Shown: positions 6,747 to 12,579 of the stretch, one piece after another
Numbering within the stretch: position 1 is the first letter of the stretch
Layout: every line of letters starts with the position of its first letter
NCBI GenBank assembly: GCA_029560455.1
Contig: JAKQKW010000103.1
Coordinates: 1-23,509, forward strand
Direction of reading: 5' to 3'
DNA: 23,509 nucleotides
From: Candidatus Rifleibacteriota bacterium
GTDB lineage: Bacteria > Riflebacteria > Ozemobacteria > Ozemobacterales > Ozemobacteraceae
Notes under the pieces: model-generated
The model's database searches: none
Told to the model about the DNA's origin: nothing
What the model saw: the letters and a program-made list of their open reading frames with translations, nothing else
Made by a program: the position numbers and the translations under genes

Positions 6747-7271
6747 ATGAAAGTTAACAGGCTTACATGGCTGGTCCTTTTATTCGCACTATTCACCGTA
6801 TCTGCCGCCTGGTGTGACGTGGTCGCCGATCTGATGGCCAATGACAAGGCAATGAATTCTCAGGAAGCATCGCGCGATGTTTCCCTGCAACTGCGCGAGT
6901 CTGAGCTTTTCACGGCGCTGCTGGCCTCTAAAGCCGATATTCAGCGCTTCGTCGAAACTGCCGAAACCACAGAATCAGATATTCTCAGCCGCTTTTTCGA
7001 AAGGGTGAACTTTGAAGTCGTGCACGAAAGACGTTCAGACCTTGCTTATCTGCTCGACGAATGGCATGGCGAAGGCAACCAGTCCGAACCTGCCCGCGGC
7101 AAGAAGAAGATTGCGATGATCTACGGCAGCGAAGTCAACCTCTACGACGGCGAATGGCGCCAGGCTCCCGATGGCAGGCGCTTCTGGGTCAGCAACGAAT
7201 ACCCCGAAATCGTTCTGTCGGCCGCCGAATACAAGAAATACCTCAACAGCGCGGTAGTCGTCGAAGACTGA
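6747..7271 (+). CDS. Small exported protein of unknown function
   Basis: A 174-residue protein with an N-terminal signal peptide (MKVNRLTWLVLLFALFTVSA, then AWC; cleavage probably around residues 20-23). The mature part is charged. Its first half is probably helical (LMANDKAMNSQEASRDVSLQ, then FERVNFEVVHERRSDLAYLL). The C-terminal part is GKKKIAMIYGSEVNLYDGEW, then RRFWVSNEYPEIVLSAAEYKKYL. No catalytic motif or known family was recognised. The ATG at 6747 has GAGG five bases upstream. It is a single gene between a candidate sigma54 promoter and a strong terminator, so it is probably induced under particular conditions. A periplasmic or cell-surface role is inferred only from the signal peptide. 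Confidence 0.8.
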   Translation: MKVNRLTWLVLLFALFTVSAAWCDVVADLMANDKAMNSQEASRDVSLQLRESELFTALLASKADIQRFVETAETTESDILSRFFERVNFEVVHERRSDLAYLLDEWHGEGNQSEPARGKKKIAMIYGSEVNLYDGEWRQAPDGRRFWVSNEYPEIVLSAAEYKKYLNSAVVVED

Positions 7272-7303
7272 CTTTAGCGCCCGCTGATACATTTCGCAGA
7301 CAG

Positions 7304-7333
7304 CCCCGCTGGCAGTAGCCGGCGGGGTTATTT
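7304..7333 (+). terminator. Rho-independent terminator of the exported-protein gene
   Basis: A 10-bp GC-rich stem (CCCCGCTGGC with GCCGGCGGGG, one G-U pair), a four-base loop AGTA, and the tail TTATTT. The tail overlaps the stop codon of the convergent DUF2971 gene. Confidence 0.85.
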
Positions 7334-8188
7334 CCAGTTGCGGAAAGGTATTTTTGAGCCGACGATGTCGACGGTTGGCAGTTTATTGGCAGCGAGAAAG
7401 GTCGACAGGCTGTTGCGCGCCAGTTCCATGTGCGGTGATGGCCCGACGACAATCGATCTGATGCTCAGTCGGCCATGTTCGTCTTCGATCTGGAAGTTAT
7501 AATACGGAATCAGCGAGAATTCACCCTCTCTGAAGGCGAATTGCGGCGATTTGCTTGAAACCACCGATGAAACCAGACGCCATTCTTTTTCTTCAGAAAA
7601 GCTTTCATCCTTGATGATCGGGGCAAGCTGGCAGACGCTGGTGTTGATGATAGCCAGCATTTTTTCGTGTTGAACGGTTTTGTGGCCGCCGAACTCGCGG
7701 CACCAGTTGTCGATCAGGTAGGTTACCAGTTCCATCTGCAGGGCGGAGTTGTAGACGCAGGGCCAGAGAACGAAATGCTGGCGTTTGGCGATATGGGTCA
7801 GTTCTTTGAGGTTGAAGCCGATGGCGTAGCCTTTGCCCTGATTGCCATAGCCGCGCCACTGGCTGAGCAGGTCGCTTTCTTCGCAGAAAGAAGCGATGCA
7901 GATATGCCCCTGGTCGATGCGGGGCAGGTTATGTCTGATGTTGTTGAGTATGGCTTTGATGGCCGGAGTCTGTGCCCGGCCGGCCTGCTTTTTCAGTTCG
8001 CGTTCAAGCAGTTTGAAGGTCAGGAAAACTTCGTTCTTGTCATTGAGAAAATGTACCTGCGTCGCCCACATTTCGCGGCGGGTGACGATGCCCAGAATAC
8101 CTTTCTGGGTCGTGTAGTGGTAGATGTTTTCCGGCGGTTGCATCGGAAAAACCGTCTGATACAGATATTTTTCAAAACTGTCGAGCAT
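7328..8188 (-). CDS. DUF2971 family protein
   Basis: A 286-residue protein with the three marks of DUF2971: an N-terminal IYHYTTQKGILGIV followed by EMWATQVHFLNDKNEV; a central CIASFCEESDLLSQWRGYG followed by GYAIGF; and a C-terminal FSEEKEWRLV. The biochemical role of the family is not firmly established. The pattern (Y-H-Y-T, then SQWRxYG, then ExEWR) has been compared with ADP-ribosyltransferase-like folds, and members turn up in accessory and defence loci, so an anti-phage or toxin-like role is possible but unproven. The ATG at 8188 has AAGGA nine bases upstream. An in-frame ATG at 8212 has no SD and is less likely. Its 3' end meets the terminator of the convergent exported-protein gene. 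No clear promoter was found upstream; an ATTACTG/CAGTAAT inverted repeat lies at 8237-8273. Confidence 0.82.
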   Translation of the reverse strand: MLDSFEKYLYQTVFPMQPPENIYHYTTQKGILGIVTRREMWATQVHFLNDKNEVFLTFKLLERELKKQAGRAQTPAIKAILNNIRHNLPRIDQGHICIASFCEESDLLSQWRGYGNQGKGYAIGFNLKELTHIAKRQHFVLWPCVYNSALQMELVTYLIDNWCREFGGHKTVQHEKMLAIINTSVCQLAPIIKDESFSEEKEWRLVSSVVSSKSPQFAFREGEFSLIPYYNFQIEDEHGRLSIRSIVVGPSPHMELARNSLSTFLAANKLPTVDIVGSKIPFRNWK

Positions 8189-8348
8189 GGCCGACTTTCC
8201 TTGTTGTGTCATTTAATTTTCGCTGCTGATTCTGCCATTACTGGCCGACTTTGTCCAGATACCCGACAGTAATTTTCGTTTTGGGGTTGTCAGAAGCAGT
8301 TTAACCTATTGTGAAAAAAAACACGAAACAAAATCTTTTAATTTTTTG

Positions 8349-8377
8349 TTGACTGTAAAACCGGGTTGCGCTATAAT
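8349..8377 (+). promoter_or_regulatory. Sigma70 promoter of tRNA-Leu
   Basis: TTGACT (8349-8354), a 17-base spacer and a perfect TATAAT (8372-8377); the start would be near 8384, ten bases before the tRNA. Hexamers and spacing are the same as at tRNA-Gln. Confidence 0.88.
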
Positions 8378-8393
8378 CACCTTCACGTCCCCC

Positions 8394-8475
8394 GCCGGGA
8401 TGGTGGAACTGGTAGACACGCACGTTTGAGGGGCGTGTGGCGAGAGCCATGCGGGTTCAAGTCCCGCTCCCGGCA
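8394..8475 (+). tRNA. tRNA-Leu (anticodon GAG)
   Basis: An 82-nt class II tRNA. Acceptor GCCGGGA pairs with TCCCGGC, and the discriminator is A. The anticodon stem CACGT/GCGTG surrounds the loop TTGAGGG, giving GAG. The long variable arm is TGGC-GAGA-GCCA and the T arm is GCGGG-TTCAAGT-CCCGC. The next bases are CC then G, so CCA is not fully encoded. Confidence 0.96.
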
Positions 8476-8489
8476 CCGTTTAAAAGATT

Positions 8490-8525
8490 ATCCCTGACCG
8501 TTACGGCCAGGGATGATTTTTTTTT
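8490..8525 (+). terminator. Rho-independent terminator of tRNA-Leu
   Basis: The stem ATCCCTG/CAGGGAT continues past one mismatch with CCG/CGG around a three-base loop, followed by GA and a run of nine T. Confidence 0.88.
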
Positions 8526-8700
8526 GCACAATTTTCGGGTTTGGCTCGAAATAGACCAGGTGAAGCTTTTTTCAGGCCTGTAGAAATGAGTGATTATAGT
8601 GCAATGATTGAAAACCTGAACCAGTGCTCGCCAGTTGATGAGTCATTTTTTTGCTTCTGCAGCGGCAGATTTTGACAATCATTTTTTAGCAACAAGCTGG

Positions 8701-8736
8701 TTTGTCGATCATATTTTGCGAATCTTGATCGACAAA
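8701..8736. repeat. 11-bp inverted repeat in the gap after tRNA-Leu
   Basis: TTTGTCGATCA (8701-8711) and its exact complement (8726-8736) are separated by 14 bases. The gap 8526-8817 has no gene. The repeat lies about 80 bases past the 3' end of the minus-strand membrane-protein gene. No T run follows on either strand, so a terminator is unlikely. A second small inverted repeat (GGCAG/CTGCC) follows near 8747-8764. Confidence 0.55.
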
Positions 8737-8817
8737 TATGCCCGGGTGGCAGTAAAAATGCTGCCGGCCTGTGTTGTCGGGTCTGATTGACCTGCAGGAC
8801 TGGCTGGGAATAAAAGC

Positions 8818-9510
8818 TTATTCGCCGGGAAGATCTTCGAACTCTTCTATTTGGCCGTTTTTCAATATGGCTTTAGGCAGGCCGAGAAGCTTATGTGCAG
8901 AATCGAGATAGTCTCTGGCTTTTTCAATTTCAGAGAAACCAAAACAGGCAAGAGAAATCGAGAATTTTGCGGGGTTTTTGGGGTGATAGAGCATGATGTG
9001 CAGCAGGCGAGATTCAATTCGGCCGTATTTGCCTTTTCTGATCAGCGTCAGGCGATCTGGGCGAAAATGAAGCAGCTCCGGACCGTCAAGAGATGGCTGA
9101 GTTTCTTCAACGGCGATGTATTTGAAACTGGCGAATGGTTCCTGCCATCTGATCGCAAGAAATGGCCAGCGTTCCGATTCCCATCTGACAGTTTTTTTCG
9201 TGATCGACATTTCGATTTTGCGATAGAAAATACCGAGAAAAGGCACGATAAACATAAGAGAAAGAAGCGTCATGCTCACAAAATACTTGCCCGGTGCGCG
9301 GAACAGCAACCCCATTCCCCAGATGCCTGACAGAAAAAGGGCAATGCAAAAAAGCGCAAAATTGATGCTTATCGGGCTGCCGATCTTGACGATAACCGGC
9401 ATTTGATTCATGGGCAGATCAGGGCAGGTTCGCATGTTTTCTCTGTCTCGTTCCCAGTTTCTGAAGAGTCCGCAATCAGGACAACCGGCGAAATGTGTGT
9501 GGTAACTCAT
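8818..9510 (-). CDS. Two-TM membrane protein with Cys/His-rich N-terminus
   Basis: A 230-residue protein of no recognised family. The first 30 residues contain His4, His6, Cys10, Cys13 (CPDC) and Cys29, a possible metal site. Two hydrophobic segments follow (about 48-70, INFALFCIALFLSGIWGMGL; about 77-95, FVSMTLLSLMFIVPFLGIFY), which anchor a C-terminal soluble domain of about 130 residues with a PH-like look (KTVRWESERWPFLAIRWQEP, then LLHFRPDRLTLIRKG). The ATG at 9510 has no good SD; other in-frame ATGs at residues 26 and 34 also lack one. The start codon lies inside an inverted repeat (9496-9535), so expression is probably controlled at that site. The weak pair TTGGAC (9560-9565) and TAATTT (9536-9541), 18 bases apart, could be the promoter. 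Confidence 0.72.
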   Translation of the reverse strand: MSYHTHFAGCPDCGLFRNWERDRENMRTCPDLPMNQMPVIVKIGSPISINFALFCIALFLSGIWGMGLLFRAPGKYFVSMTLLSLMFIVPFLGIFYRKIEMSITKKTVRWESERWPFLAIRWQEPFASFKYIAVEETQPSLDGPELLHFRPDRLTLIRKGKYGRIESRLLHIMLYHPKNPAKFSISLACFGFSEIEKARDYLDSAHKLLGLPKAILKNGQIEEFEDLPGE

Positions 9511-9559
9511 TTCAAGTCGTAAAAGTTACCACACAAAATTACCACAAAGTTTGTGGTAA
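9496..9559 (-). promoter_or_regulatory. Four alternating TTACCACA half-sites framing a start codon
   Basis: A 12-bp perfect inverted repeat (TGTGTGGTAACT at 9496-9507, complement at 9524-9535) has the start codon of the membrane-protein gene (9508-9510) in its loop. Directly upstream is a 21-base palindrome (9539-9559; 10-bp arms, one central base). The four TTACCACA cores are arranged reverse, forward, forward, reverse, with the two middle ones 13 bases apart. As DNA this looks like two dimer operators. As RNA the first stem would hide the start codon, and the four segments could pair in alternative ways. The palindrome fits inside the spacer of the weak promoter. Confidence 0.7.
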
Positions 9560-9594
9560 GTCCAAAGAGGTTCATGGGGGGCGGCATATTGTCG

Positions 9595-9632
9595 AAAATG
9601 CTGAAGGCCCGCTGTTTAAGCGGGCCTTCAGC
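9595..9632 (-). terminator. Hairpin terminator of tRNA-Ser
   Basis: A 14-bp perfect stem (GCTGAAGGCCCGCT with its complement) and a 5-nt loop, 33 bases past the tRNA-Ser 3' end. On the minus strand it is followed by ATTTTC, a short T run. Confidence 0.75.
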
Positions 9633-9664
9633 ACCTCGGCGAACCTTGGTGAACTTATAAAAAG

Positions 9665-9750
9665 CGGAGAGGGCGAGATTTGAACTCGCGGAAGGCAAAG
9701 CCCTCAACGGTTTTCGAGACCGCCCCGTTCGACCGCTCCGGCACCTCTCC
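9665..9750 (-). tRNA. tRNA-Ser (anticodon CGA)
   Basis: An 86-nt class II tRNA. Acceptor GGAGAGG pairs with CCTCTCC, and the discriminator is G. The anticodon stem GCGGT/ACCGT (one G-U) holds the loop CTCGAAA, giving CGA. The variable arm is GAGGGC-TTT-GCCTTC and the T arm is GCGAG-TTCAAAT-CTCGC. CCA is not encoded. Confidence 0.95.
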
Positions 9751-9760
9751 AGTAAGTTCC

Positions 9761-9789
9761 TTTTTAGACCATAAATGGCAACTTTGCAA
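9761..9789 (-). promoter_or_regulatory. Probable promoter of tRNA-Ser
   Basis: TTGCAA (9784-9789) and TAAAAA (9761-9766) are 17 bases apart on the minus strand. Each matches consensus at four positions, so the site is weaker than those of the two neighbouring tRNAs. The start would be just upstream of the tRNA 5' end. Confidence 0.45.
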
Positions 9790-9846
9790 GTGTTTAGTGA
9801 TGCTTTTTTTATGCTTAATAAAATCGTGCTCTGCTCCAGCGCCTGA

Positions 9847-10905
9847 TCATGGAGTAGTTTCAGGCATCTGGAAAGGCGCGGCGTCAGGTGTCTGTGCCGG
9901 TATTGGCTGTTGTGAGTCACCTGGTTGCTGTGTCTGGAAAGGACATTGTTGCTGGGAAGGTTCGGATTTCGGTGTCTGGGGTGGCGTCTGCTGCCGCATG
10001 CCAAGTTCGATGGCGTTGTGAATTTTCTGCCAGTTGATGTTTTCGGCGATTTTGCTGAGTTCCGGGTCGGTAAGCATGCCCCTGATTTTTGGGTGTTTAA
10101 CATATTCGGTGAACTTTTTGTTTTTTACAAGCTCTTCAAGCTCCTTGTCTTCAAGCAGAGACTGAATCTTCGGATGCTCACCGATGGTGGACAGCTCAAG
10201 CTCAATGCTTCGCCAGTCCATGTTTGGTGCTTTTTCGATGAATTTTTTGTCGGCCAGCAGCGGCAGAAGAGTGGCCGGGCCGGTGGCAACCGATGCCAGC
10301 ATCGGCTTAACGACAGACTGTTCGACAGCCCTGCCGAGCTCTGCGGTCAGTGAGCTTTCCATTTTGAAGTTGCCGGGCGGAACGTAGCTGAGCGCAAAGC
10401 CGGTTATCGCAATTACCACGCCGGCTTCGGCAATGCCGGCAAACAGCCCGAGAATCTGGCCGGGAATGGTTGGCACCTGCGGCTTGAGAATATGCTGTCT
10501 GAAAACCCGGCCGACGATAAAATACGACAGCATGAAAACCAGCGGGCTGCCAACTGCGAGGCCGATGAAATTTGGCATGCCGAGAAGACTGCCGACTTCG
10601 CTTCCGAACTGCCAGGTTAGAAAGGCTGGCACTGCGAGTCGCGCCAGTAGAACAATTTCGTTGAACAGACCGTGTCTGAAGCCGGTAAAACCCCAGAGCG
10701 CGGCAAACCCGACGGCGCCCCATGTCAGGGATTGATCGAGATCTCTGGTTTCGATCGAGGTGTTGATCAGGCATGACAGGCCGATGCCGGCGAAAATGTA
10801 GGCAATTACGTCAGGCCACAGGGCAAGAACTTTTTCCTGCTCGACCGGTTGGCTGGTGTCTACATTCAGGGTCGGAACAGCCGGGTTGTTGTAAAATTCC
10901 TGCAT
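9847..10905 (-). CDS. cvpA: CvpA-like membrane protein with Pro/Gln-rich tail
   Basis: A 352-residue protein. Residues 30-185 hold a set of hydrophobic segments, probably four to five (ALWPDVIAYIFAGIGLSCLI; LTWGAVGFAALWGFTGFRHG; ARLAVPAFLTWQFGSEVGSL; SPLVFMLSYFIVGRVF; PGQILGLFAGIAEAGVVIAI), in the layout of CvpA/colicin V production proteins, including the GFRHGLFNEIVLLARL region. A charged helical domain follows (about 215-300), with repeated short units such as HPKIQSLLEDKELEELVKNK and HPKIRGMLTDPELSKI. A low-complexity Pro/Gln tail covers about the last 50 residues. The role of CvpA proteins is still unclear (envelope, purF-linked in enterics). The frame extends to 10971, but a TTGCGT-17-TATAAT promoter lies inside that extension, so the ATG at 10905 is chosen despite a weak SD. 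Confidence 0.72.
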   Translation of the reverse strand: MQEFYNNPAVPTLNVDTSQPVEQEKVLALWPDVIAYIFAGIGLSCLINTSIETRDLDQSLTWGAVGFAALWGFTGFRHGLFNEIVLLARLAVPAFLTWQFGSEVGSLLGMPNFIGLAVGSPLVFMLSYFIVGRVFRQHILKPQVPTIPGQILGLFAGIAEAGVVIAITGFALSYVPPGNFKMESSLTAELGRAVEQSVVKPMLASVATGPATLLPLLADKKFIEKAPNMDWRSIELELSTIGEHPKIQSLLEDKELEELVKNKKFTEYVKHPKIRGMLTDPELSKIAENINWQKIHNAIELGMRQQTPPQTPKSEPSQQQCPFQTQQPGDSQQPIPAQTPDAAPFQMPETTP

Positions 10906-10953
10906 TTTTTCTGTTGGCCCGCCTTTTTGCACAAAGTTGGATCTGCTGCGCCA

Positions 10954-10982
10954 ATTATAGCGATACGGCACAGGCGACGCAA
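10954..10982 (-). promoter_or_regulatory. Sigma70 promoter of the cvpA-like gene
   Basis: On the minus strand TTGCGT (10977-10982), a 17-base spacer and a perfect TATAAT (10954-10959). The predicted start, near 10947, fixes the cvpA-like start downstream at 10905. The -35 lies just past the stop codon of the peptidase gene. Confidence 0.7.
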
Positions 10983-10995
10983 GCGGCCCGAAAGT

Positions 10996-12222
10996 TTACT
11001 GGTTTGCCAGTTCGTGTACCCAGTTGCGGAATTTTTTTTCGAAAGCGTCGACCGTAAGGGTGCAGACCTGTTGCAGGGCCTTTTCAAAAGGCTGTCGGTT
11101 CTTCAGTTCATTCAGAATCAGTCTTGGCGCTGTCATTGTGTGATTCTGAATCAGAAACCTTGCATAGAGACCGGCCAGATTGTAGGCGGCAGCGACACGG
11201 GGGCCGCCCTCGATCTGTCTGATGTCGGCAAATTCCTTTTCGAGCTGTTCGAGGGTCATCAGACTGTCAGGTGACGGAATCTGAGGCTTGAACTCGGTAA
11301 AACTGTCGTCTTTGTTCTCAGCGAAAACCGCCAGACCTTCGTTGAGCCAGGTTGGGCAACGGTTGTCTGCGGCAATTGCAACAATGTTGTGGGTAAATTC
11401 GTGCAGAAGAATTTTTCTGGCCGGCAGTCGAGATTCTGGGTCGGTCTGCGGGAAACTCTCGGTTTTGAGAGTCATCGACCTGCCACCCTGAGCAAAGCCG
11501 CCGGCCCACGAAGTCGGTTTTACTTCGTTGAATTTGACCGGGTCGAGAACGATGATCGATGTTCTGAAAGCCGGAAAACACTCGAGATCGCCGGTTACCT
11601 GCGCAAAAACCTCTTCAAGGCGTTCATCGGTCAGTTCTTTGTCGACGTGAAAATAATCGCTGCTTACCGGCGTGTAAATGATAAACCTGTGCCCCTGGCG
11701 CATGACCATCTCGTTTTCGGCTGCCATGCGGCCGAGATTGAGCGTGACGCGCTCACGCAGTTCACGGGTTGCCTCTGAATCGTCATCTTCGATCAGGTGG
11801 CGAATGGTTTCCCAGCATGAGACCTCTTCGGCTGTCTCTTTAAGCTCTTTACAGCAGGTTGCGAGAAGTTCGAGAGCGGCAAGATCTTTGGGTTTGATTT
11901 CGAGAGCCTTTTTGATTCTGGGTACCGCTTCGGTAAAGCTGCGCTTTTCGAGTGCAAGATACTCGGCATGCCGGTAGAAAAGATCGAAAGATTCAGGAAA
12001 CAGGCCTTCGGCAAGAAATAGCTTTGCCCGGTCTTCTTCGGGTATGTCGGTGACAGGCTTGCCTTTAAGCACCGGTTCGACCTTCTGGCTGATTTCTTCG
12101 ATCTGTTCGGGACTCAGGCCCATTGTGGCCTGTTCGGCCATACCAGCCGGCATGATGAAAAGCAGAAGGATGACGGTCAGCAGCAGTCGCAGGCCGGTGC
12201 CTGCAAGGCGTAATTCTGGCAT
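10996..12222 (-). CDS. Exported TPR/gluzincin metallopeptidase (MA-like)
   Basis: A 408-residue protein. A signal peptide (about 1-29, with LRLLLTVILLLFIMPAGMAE) is followed by a helical region with a TPR-like pair (AEYLALEKRSFTEAVPRIKKALEIKPKD, about 86-113). A zinc peptidase domain comes next: HEFTH (274-278) supplies two His ligands and the catalytic Glu, and PTWLNEGLAVFAE (290-302) supplies the third ligand, Glu295. This is the HExxH plus W-x-N-E-G pattern of MA-type (peptidase_MA-like) gluzincins, often found as periplasmic proteins. The substrate is unknown. GGAGG lies six to seven bases before the ATG at 12222. No promoter for it was identified in 12223-12462. The cvpA-like gene follows 90 bases later with its own promoter. 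Confidence 0.85.
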   Translation of the reverse strand: MPELRLAGTGLRLLLTVILLLFIMPAGMAEQATMGLSPEQIEEISQKVEPVLKGKPVTDIPEEDRAKLFLAEGLFPESFDLFYRHAEYLALEKRSFTEAVPRIKKALEIKPKDLAALELLATCCKELKETAEEVSCWETIRHLIEDDDSEATRELRERVTLNLGRMAAENEMVMRQGHRFIIYTPVSSDYFHVDKELTDERLEEVFAQVTGDLECFPAFRTSIIVLDPVKFNEVKPTSWAGGFAQGGRSMTLKTESFPQTDPESRLPARKILLHEFTHNIVAIAADNRCPTWLNEGLAVFAENKDDSFTEFKPQIPSPDSLMTLEQLEKEFADIRQIEGGPRVAAAYNLAGLYARFLIQNHTMTAPRLILNELKNRQPFEKALQQVCTLTVDAFEKKFRNWVHELANQ

Positions 12223-12462
12223 TTTGAGCCTCCCTGATAAGGCAATTGAATATTTCAGACGCGTTGTGATCTATCTTACCTGTGGTCAAACAAAGTTCTG
12301 GCGCCAGATTACCGTTGTTTTTGCGGCGACTGGCATAATGGTCATATCTTTAATTTAAGCATGATTATCAGATATTGCCAAGTCCCTGATATTTTCAGAA
12401 ATTCCGGGCGCTGACCGGGAGTTCGACAGCAACGTCATTGCTCCGGGTATTTTCCTGTATGT

Positions 12463-12491
12463 TTGACAAGAACACTGCGACAGTCTAATAT
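12463..12491 (+). promoter_or_regulatory. Sigma70 promoter of the DUF1538/PII-like operon
   Basis: A perfect TTGACA (12463-12468), a 17-base spacer and TAATAT (12486-12491, four of six). The leader runs about 80 bases to the ATG at 12580. The divergent gap 12223-12462 upstream holds no gene and no other site that could be supported. Confidence 0.6.
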
Positions 12492-12579
12492 AACTACATC
12501 CCGGCAGATGTATATCGTTTTTTTCTGCCTGCCTGCGGCTTCGTTATACTTCAGTCACTTCAGTTTAATCGGGGGAGTT

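Noticed and set aside
7667..8272. 201-codon plus-strand open frame opposite the DUF2971 gene
   Set aside because: Antisense to a gene with recognised family motifs; no SD and no protein-like motifs. The same applies to long frames opposite the DUF1538, HDOD and ABC ATPase genes.
9600..9632. 14-bp inverted repeat as a CRISPR repeat or mobile-element end
   Set aside because: Single copy, placed directly after tRNA-Ser and resembling the GC-rich terminator stem after tRNA-Gln; a terminator explains it. No CRISPR-like repeat array was seen anywhere in the window.
12463..12579. N-terminal extension of the DUF1538 protein from a TTG start
   Set aside because: The TTG is the -35 hexamer of the promoter, and the ATG at 12580 has a strong SD and begins the family-like sequence.
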